Assembly: GCF_028464225.1 (NCBI RefSeq) | Contig: NZ_JAQPCN010000002.1 | Location: 186,001 to 250,000, forward strand | Length of the DNA: 64,000 nt | Reading direction: 5' to 3' | DNA from: Zeaxanthinibacter sp. PT1 | Lineage (GTDB): Bacteria > Bacteroidota > Bacteroidia > Flavobacteriales > Flavobacteriaceae | Shown here: positions 59,298 through 64,000 of the stretch, piece after piece | How positions within the stretch are numbered: the first letter of the stretch is position 1 | Layout of the letters: the number at the start of each line of letters is the position of its first letter | Notes under the pieces: generated by a model | The model's input: the letters and a program-made list of their open reading frames with translations, nothing else | Told to the model about the DNA's origin: nothing | The model's database searches: none | Program-made: the position numbers and the translations under genes

Positions 59298-61469
59298 TTA
59301 TCCTATTATTTCCTTTTCGGGAACGGTTAGTAATTCGGGGTATTTTATAAAGGGTTGCTTGTATAGACGCTTGCCTGTAGCGGCTTTTAAAGCATTGGCA
59401 ACAGCTCCTCCTGCTGGAGGCAAGGTGGGTTCTCCCAATCCTGTGGGCGAGAAATCGTTTTCCATCAGGTGCACTTCAACTTCCGGAGCCTCGTTTATCC
59501 TGATCAGTCGATAACTGTCAAAATTCCCGGACTGGGGTACACCATTTTCAAATGCGAAATCCCCGTACATTGCATGTCCGACACCATCGATTACTCCTCC
59601 TTCTATCTGGTTCAGCGCTCCTAATGGGTTGACAACGATCCCGCAATCGACCACACAGGTTATCTTTTTCACCACCGGCATGCCATCTTCGATCTCCACG
59701 TTGGCCACTTCGGCCACATGACTGTTGTGGCAGTAATAATTGACAAAGCCCTGGTATACACCATCGGGCTGATTACCCCATCCGGATTTATCTACAGCGG
59801 TCTTAATGACCTCTTCCATTCGTTCCGGGGAATATTGTATCCTTTCGTCCGTGGTTCCCTTTACCTTCTGTAAAAGATCCAGCCTGAGCTGAACCTTGTC
59901 TACTTCCATCATTTCTGCGAGTTCATCAAAGAAACTCTGTTCTGCAAAAGCCAGGAAATTAGTATAAGGAGCTCTCCACGCCCCGGTGGTTATATTACTA
60001 TCGTGCTTGGCTACATCCACCTGGTAATTTTCAATAGCTCCGGCGGGAAAGAAATTAGGGATCAGGCCATACATATTACTGTTGACCGAAGCTTCTTTGA
60101 GATGGTAACCGGTTACTTTACCGTCTTTTACTGCGGCCTTAATCCTGTATTTGATCGCCGGCCTGTAAATTCCGGCTGCCATATCGTCTTCCCGAGAAAA
60201 AACGACTTTCACCGGTTTACCGGCCTTATGTGATATTTCCGCAGCTTCCAGGGCAAAATCTCCGTACAACCTTCTTCCGAAACCACCACCCATCCGGGTC
60301 ATTTCCAGGTGAATTTCATCGGGGTTTCGCCCTAATTTTTCTGCGATTTCCTGGGCTGTACGCTCAGGGGTCTGTATTGGGCCTACCAGGTGAATTTTAT
60401 CGCTGCGGACGTCCGCGTAAAAGTTCATAGGCTCCAGGCAATTATGTGGGAGAAACGGTGATTCATAAGTCCTTTCCAGTACCTTATCGGCACCTGCAAA
60501 TGCTTTTTTCACATCCCCATCTGCTCTCAGCGTCTGGAACTCTTTCCCATCCAGCAAGCCGGTCAGGATACGATCGTGATCTGTCGTACTTTCCAATTTA
60601 CTATCGTTTTTCCAACTGACATCCAAAGCTTTTTTGCCCTTCATGGCCGTCCAGGTATCTTTGGCCAGGACTGCAATCTTATCGCCAAAAGGAACCACAT
60701 CCAGCACGCCCTCTATTTGCTTAGCCGCAGAATCATCATAGGAATCCAGTTTTTGACCGAATGCCGGCGGTCTTATTACGGAGGCAATCAACATTCCTTC
60801 TTTTTTATAATCAAGACCAAATAGCGGTTGGCCGGTGACTATTTTATCCAGGTCGACATTCCATGTGTCTTTCCCGATGATCTTATATTCTGATTTCTTC
60901 TTAAGTTTTACTTTATCCGGTACTTCCATGCCGGCAGCATCCTTAACTACATCCCCGTAACCAAGGGTTTCCCCGGCACCATTGGTAATGACACCTTCGC
61001 TGGTAGAGCATTCTGCAGGGTCTACTCCCCACCTGGAGGCAGCGGCATTCACCAACATCTGCCTGGCCGTGGCACCGGTCTGTCGGAGTGGCTCCCAGCC
61101 AAACCTGATCGACTGGCTACCTCCCGCAACCTGCCTTGTGTAGTTATTGGTATCCAGAACTCCTTGTTCTACCAGTACCTTATCCCAGGCTACATCTAAT
61201 TCTTCCGCGATCAACATGGGCATGGAAGTCTTTACCCCCTGCCCTATTTCCGGGTTCGGAGAAAAGATGGTGACGGCTCCATTATCTGCGATTTTTATAA
61301 AGGCATTAAAGTCGTTGTAATTGAGCGATGCAAGATCTACAGGAGGCTTGGCCTCCGGTTTACATGCAGTAAAAAGATTAAACCCGATTAATATTCCTCC
61401 ACTTGCCAGTGAACTGGTTCGCATAAAGTCGCGTCGGCTGAAGGTTATTGTTGGCTTGGAAGTAGACAT
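59298..61469 (-). CDS. Molybdenum hydroxylase large subunit, IorB-type, Tat-exported
   Basis: A 723-residue molybdopterin-binding subunit of the xanthine-dehydrogenase family. The N-terminus has a twin-arginine signal, FSRRDFMRTSSLASGG, followed by a hydrophobic stretch ending LFTACK, a possible lipobox. Cofactor motifs include the GGGFGRRLYGDFALEA loop and the catalytic glutamate region LGEPTLPPAGGAVANAL near the end. It resembles isoquinoline 1-oxidoreductase beta and periplasmic aldehyde oxidases, which hydroxylate aromatic N-heterocycles or oxidise aldehydes. It pairs with the 2Fe-2S subunit 77 bases upstream. Substrate unknown; no cytochrome acceptor gene is present. Confidence 0.88.
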   Translation of the reverse strand: MSTSKPTITFSRRDFMRTSSLASGGILIGFNLFTACKPEAKPPVDLASLNYNDFNAFIKIADNGAVTIFSPNPEIGQGVKTSMPMLIAEELDVAWDKVLVEQGVLDTNNYTRQVAGGSQSIRFGWEPLRQTGATARQMLVNAAASRWGVDPAECSTSEGVITNGAGETLGYGDVVKDAAGMEVPDKVKLKKKSEYKIIGKDTWNVDLDKIVTGQPLFGLDYKKEGMLIASVIRPPAFGQKLDSYDDSAAKQIEGVLDVVPFGDKIAVLAKDTWTAMKGKKALDVSWKNDSKLESTTDHDRILTGLLDGKEFQTLRADGDVKKAFAGADKVLERTYESPFLPHNCLEPMNFYADVRSDKIHLVGPIQTPERTAQEIAEKLGRNPDEIHLEMTRMGGGFGRRLYGDFALEAAEISHKAGKPVKVVFSREDDMAAGIYRPAIKYRIKAAVKDGKVTGYHLKEASVNSNMYGLIPNFFPAGAIENYQVDVAKHDSNITTGAWRAPYTNFLAFAEQSFFDELAEMMEVDKVQLRLDLLQKVKGTTDERIQYSPERMEEVIKTAVDKSGWGNQPDGVYQGFVNYYCHNSHVAEVANVEIEDGMPVVKKITCVVDCGIVVNPLGALNQIEGGVIDGVGHAMYGDFAFENGVPQSGNFDSYRLIRINEAPEVEVHLMENDFSPTGLGEPTLPPAGGAVANALKAATGKRLYKQPFIKYPELLTVPEKEIIG

Positions 61470-61502
61470 ATCGTTGGTTTTGTGAATAGTTGTTTTAAAG
61501 AT

Positions 61503-61519
61503 CCGGTTTATTAAACCGG
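61503..61519. promoter_or_regulatory. 17-base palindrome between IorA and IorB genes
   Basis: CCGGTTTATTAAACCGG is a perfect inverted repeat with 8-base arms and one central base. It lies in the 77-base gap between the two hydroxylase subunit genes, about 35 bases before the IorB-type start on the minus strand. It may be an operator for a dimeric regulator or an RNA hairpin setting subunit ratio. Only the symmetry is seen. Confidence 0.4.
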
Positions 61520-61546
61520 TCAGTAAATATTATCAGCTGATGAGTT

Positions 61547-62008
61547 TTAGCTCATGTTAGAAGCTGCTTTTTCCACAGCCTTGTAAATGCGGCTGTATGA
61601 AGCACAACGGCAGAGATTCCCCTGCATAGCACTTTTGATATCCTGAGACTCGGGGTTAGGATTTTTATCCAGGAAAGCCGCTGCGGTCATGATCTGTCCT
61701 GCCTGGCAATAGCCGCATTGAGGAACATCCACCTCTTTCCAGGCTTGTTGTACAGGGTGCGAGCCGTCTTTTGAGAGTCCTTCTATCGTGGTTATCTCCT
61801 TGTTCTCCACTTGTGCTGCTGTCAGCACACAACTGCGAACTGCCTGCCCGTCCAGGTGAACAGTGCATGCCCCGCACTGGGCAATACCACATCCGTATTT
61901 AGCCCCTACCAGATCCAAATGATCCCGGAGTATCCATAATAAGGGGGTATCTTCACTGACGTTGACGGAACGACTTGCCCCGTTTACTTTAATCTGATAA
62001 GTTGGCAT
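61547..62008 (-). CDS. Molybdenum hydroxylase small 2Fe-2S subunit, IorA-type
   Basis: A 153-residue protein with two [2Fe-2S] domains. The first, plant-ferredoxin-like, has GCGIAQCGACTVHLDGQAVRSC and the second, helical, has CGYCQAGQIM and GNLCRCASYSRI. This is the arrangement of CoxS/IorA subunits that pass electrons from the molybdenum centre. It has no signal peptide, so it probably travels with the Tat-exported large subunit as a complex. It is the first gene of the nine-gene molybdenum operon on the minus strand. Confidence 0.93.
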   Translation of the reverse strand: MPTYQIKVNGASRSVNVSEDTPLLWILRDHLDLVGAKYGCGIAQCGACTVHLDGQAVRSCVLTAAQVENKEITTIEGLSKDGSHPVQQAWKEVDVPQCGYCQAGQIMTAAAFLDKNPNPESQDIKSAMQGNLCRCASYSRIYKAVEKAASNMS

Positions 62009-62103
62009 AACAAGCTTGTTAGTTTGTGAAATTGGTTGTCCTTACAAGGTATCAAAAAATGAATACTTAAAATGGGGTTTTAACAATATGTTAAATGTTA
62101 AAA

Positions 62104-63033
62104 CTATTCGGCCCTACTGATCTTATCGCGCAATTCCCGATATGTCACCAGGATGATATCTTCTTCCTGTAGCAGACTTCGAAATGCTTCACTGGTAAAG
62201 TAATCGTAATCGGCCTGCCTCCAGCTTGCGCCCCAATCAGGATGATCTACGGTAATGGCTTGCATCTCTTCGTCGTCATAGGCCAGGTGAATCAGCAGGG
62301 AATGCAGTCCCGGGGGTAGCTCTCTCAATAAGCGATCGTAATATTTTTCCGGTCCCTTCCGGTAATCCTCAGGAACCACGGTATGGATACCGTCCATGAG
62401 AATTGTATTTTGATCTAGCAGTTCCCTGATGCCGGGATGGTCTAACTGCAGGATACTTTTTGGTAATAATTGTGGTAGCCGGTACTCTTTACCTACCCGC
62501 ATATATGCAGCTATAAACTCCGGGGTGCTCAATGCCGCTCCCATATGGGCATCCAAATGGGTTACGTCTATTCCTGCCCTATATGCTTTATCCACCTGGT
62601 TTCTGAGCTCTCGCTCAACTTCTTCGGGTTTTCCCAGCCTTGCCGTACTATCTACGGTGGCGTAGAAATATCCTTCGTTATTGACCAGTGTGCGGACAGA
62701 ATCCCTGGAGCTTACCGGACCCCATTTATAATATTTCCATTCGCTGTTCAGGGTCAGGTGCAAGCCGAGATCAGCCTGTTTATTTTTTCTGGCATAAGCG
62801 GCGATCTCCGGGAACCAGGGGCAAGGCACCATAATACTGGCAGAGTTAACCGGGCTGTCCTCCAAACCGGAAATACTGGCACTGTTCTCTGAATGAGCAA
62901 CCCCAAGATCGTCGGCGTGAATGATCAGTAACCTGGCCTTTTCTGGGTAACCCAAACGTTCAGCAATAGAGGGTTGCTGCCCATGTATATGGCATGTTGT
63001 GAAGAGAATCAGCAGGGAAAAGAATGTTTTCAT
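62104..63033 (-). CDS. Exported YdjC/ChbG-type carbohydrate deacetylase-like protein
   Basis: A 309-residue protein with a signal peptide (LLILFTTCHIHGQ). The YdjC fold is indicated by the metal motif LLIIHADDLGVAHSEN (Asp-Asp), the LGLHLTLNSEW segment with a second metal-site histidine and the HLDAHMGA segment with a third. The family includes ChbG (chito-oligosaccharide deacetylase) and HpnK. Export suggests a periplasmic N-acetyl sugar substrate. It is divergent from the VWA lipoprotein gene, with facing promoter-like elements between them. Confidence 0.85.
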   Translation of the reverse strand: MKTFFSLLILFTTCHIHGQQPSIAERLGYPEKARLLIIHADDLGVAHSENSASISGLEDSPVNSASIMVPCPWFPEIAAYARKNKQADLGLHLTLNSEWKYYKWGPVSSRDSVRTLVNNEGYFYATVDSTARLGKPEEVERELRNQVDKAYRAGIDVTHLDAHMGAALSTPEFIAAYMRVGKEYRLPQLLPKSILQLDHPGIRELLDQNTILMDGIHTVVPEDYRKGPEKYYDRLLRELPPGLHSLLIHLAYDDEEMQAITVDHPDWGASWRQADYDYFTSEAFRSLLQEEDIILVTYRELRDKISRAE

Positions 63034-63066
63034 AGGAGCGTGATTAAAAATGGATAAAGAAAACTA

Positions 63067-63074
63067 CAAAAATA
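63067..63074 (-). promoter_or_regulatory. Candidate -7 element of the deacetylase gene
   Basis: TATTTTTG on the minus strand (63074-63067) matches TAnnTTTG. It lies 34 bases before the ATG at 63033, but no TTTG is seen at the expected distance upstream, so this is a partial match. Confidence 0.35.
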
Positions 63075-63112
63075 AATTCTGAATCTATCGCATAAGAATT
63101 TTCCGTGCTTCA

Positions 63113-63120
63113 TACTTTTG
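63113..63120 (+). promoter_or_regulatory. Candidate -7 element of the VWA lipoprotein gene
   Basis: TACTTTTG (63113-63120) matches TAnnTTTG and lies 40 bases before the ATG at 63160. No clear TTTG precedes it at 19 bases. It is divergent to the element at 63067-63074. Confidence 0.4.
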
Positions 63121-63159
63121 TGGCCAATCATGCGTTATGGACGCAGAACAATAAACCTT

Positions 63160-64000
63160 ATGTCTATGAAATTTATACGCTCCATCTTTACTATTCTCAG
63201 CCTTGCAGCCCTGGTGGTGTCCTGCGGGAATGCCGATAATGATGTCGATTTTGAATTTAACCAGGGAGAATTAGGACAGGGAAAACCGGTTGATGATTGC
63301 CTTGGTCTTGGAGAAAATGAATTAATACTTTCTATACAGGACCAGTTTACTACCCTACCCGGTAAAGTATCGATCTTTTTTAAAGTATCCGACAGCAATG
63401 GAAACCCGGTACCCGGTCTGGAGGCCAACCAGTTCACCATTTATGAACAAGGCCGTAATGATGACTGTTTTAACACCATTTCCACCTCGGAATCACAAGC
63501 GCGAATATCGCCTAATTCCCAGATATTCAGAAATAACACTTTATTAGTGCTAGACCTTAGTAATAGCGTATTGAGCAGCAGCCTGGATGAACTGAAGTCT
63601 GCTTCCATAAGCTTTGTCAATAACGTTATGCCCGCAGCGGAAACAGAATCTTACAAAATGGCTATTTATTGGTTTGACGGGGAAGACAAATTACACCTAT
63701 TAAACCCGCTGACCCAGTCCAAGACAGAACTGATCGCTTCTATTGATGGGATTACCAAGGATATCAGTACAGACCCCTCTACCGATCTTTACGGGGCCGT
63801 TATTAAATCAACCACCATAGCAGAGGATGTGCTGAGGGAAAGTAGTAATAACGACGTAATTGCTGCGGCATCCGTAGTGGTTTTCACCGATGGAACAGAC
63901 CAGGCTTCCAGGTATACTGAGAAGGCTGCTATAGAGAAAGTTGAAAAGGCTAATCGCAATATATCCTTCTTTTCTATTGGTTTGGGAGCAGAGATCGACG
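63160..64000 (+). CDS. Von Willebrand factor A-domain lipoprotein, truncated by the window end
   Basis: At least 280 residues, open to the end of the window. It begins with a lipoprotein signal (SLAALVVSCGNAD). After about 90 residues that may form a beta sandwich, a VWA domain starts: LLVLDLSNSVLSSSL carries the DxSxS metal-site motif, and VVVFTDGTD the acidic end of the next strand, with LYGAVIKST containing the MIDAS threonine region. VWA lipoproteins of Bacteroidota often bind protein partners at the surface. An ATG two codons later (63166) is an equally good start. The 3' part is not seen, so length and extra domains are unknown. Confidence 0.85.
   Translation, partial: MSMKFIRSIFTILSLAALVVSCGNADNDVDFEFNQGELGQGKPVDDCLGLGENELILSIQDQFTTLPGKVSIFFKVSDSNGNPVPGLEANQFTIYEQGRNDDCFNTISTSESQARISPNSQIFRNNTLLVLDLSNSVLSSSLDELKSASISFVNNVMPAAETESYKMAIYWFDGEDKLHLLNPLTQSKTELIASIDGITKDISTDPSTDLYGAVIKSTTIAEDVLRESSNNDVIAAASVVVFTDGTDQASRYTEKAAIEKVEKANRNISFFSIGLGAEID

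Noticed and set aside
1-64000. tRNA, rRNA, insertion sequences or prophage genes
   Set aside because: No tRNA-like arm set, rRNA core, transposase, integrase or phage protein was recognised on either strand.

Overview
The window looks like chromosomal DNA of a member of the Flavobacteriaceae (Bacteroidota), probably a free-living or marine genus that I cannot name. Evidence: a single-chain alpha/beta-fused 2-oxoacid dehydrogenase E1, promoters of the Bacteroidota type (TAnnTTTG with an upstream TTTG), many signal-peptide and lipoprotein genes, a bacterial GH3-like adenylase, an extra EF-G paralogue and a short HPF. No rRNA, tRNA, insertion sequence, prophage or CRISPR array was seen.

Layout. 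1-5.8 kb: housekeeping genes (DUF1835, SUI1-type factor, 2OG-Fe(II) oxygenase, fused E1) and a small envelope operon (lipocalin-like lipoprotein plus OmpA-like lipoprotein). 5.8-11.9 kb: a compact seven-gene operon built around a type III polyketide synthase with its own acyl-chain machinery (flavoprotein, methyltransferase, type III PKS, FabL-like reductase, FabZ-like dehydratase, FabF-like ketosynthase, ACP). It is bracketed by two predicted structured RNA or hairpin elements, the upstream one ending in a T8 tract. 12-19.8 kb: stress and envelope genes (small secreted helical proteins, a cysteine-less ArsC-like protein, HPF, TerC, peroxiredoxin-like protein, MFS exporter, a 45-residue membrane protein, a GH13 enzyme). 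19.95-20.8 kb: a composite satellite array of about 10-bp repeats interleaved with about 70-bp hairpin-rich cores.

21-34.8 kb: EamA transporter, exported TIM-barrel protein, RluE-like synthase, GreA/B-type factor, BrkB-like protein, then a translationally coupled pair of a GntA-family heme N-hydroxylase and a DUF1989 protein. Next comes an unusual block: an exported PEP-synthase/glucan-water-dikinase-like protein, a class-A-beta-lactamase-fold serine hydrolase, a Tlc-like transporter fused to a HEAT-type domain, and a second serine hydrolase. 34.9-52 kb: mixed envelope, stress and regulatory genes, including a YqaE-type small protein, a large secreted Asp-box/VPS10-like protein, an EF-G paralogue with a changed catalytic position, and an ECF sigma factor with a membrane partner.

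52-64 kb: a protealysin-type M4 peptidase with an emfourin-like inhibitor, then a nine-gene minus-strand operon that joins an IorAB-type molybdenum hydroxylase (with a Tat signal) to its cofactor genes (MoaD, MoaA, MobA, MoeB-rhodanese, MoeA, XdhC, MocA-like; no MoaC or MoaE here). The window ends with an exported YdjC-type deacetylase and a truncated von Willebrand A lipoprotein.

The most promising undescribed systems are the type III PKS operon with its 5' RNA element, the exported dikinase/transporter/serine hydrolase block, and the GntA-DUF1989 pair. All functional names rest on motif recognition by eye; no database search was possible.
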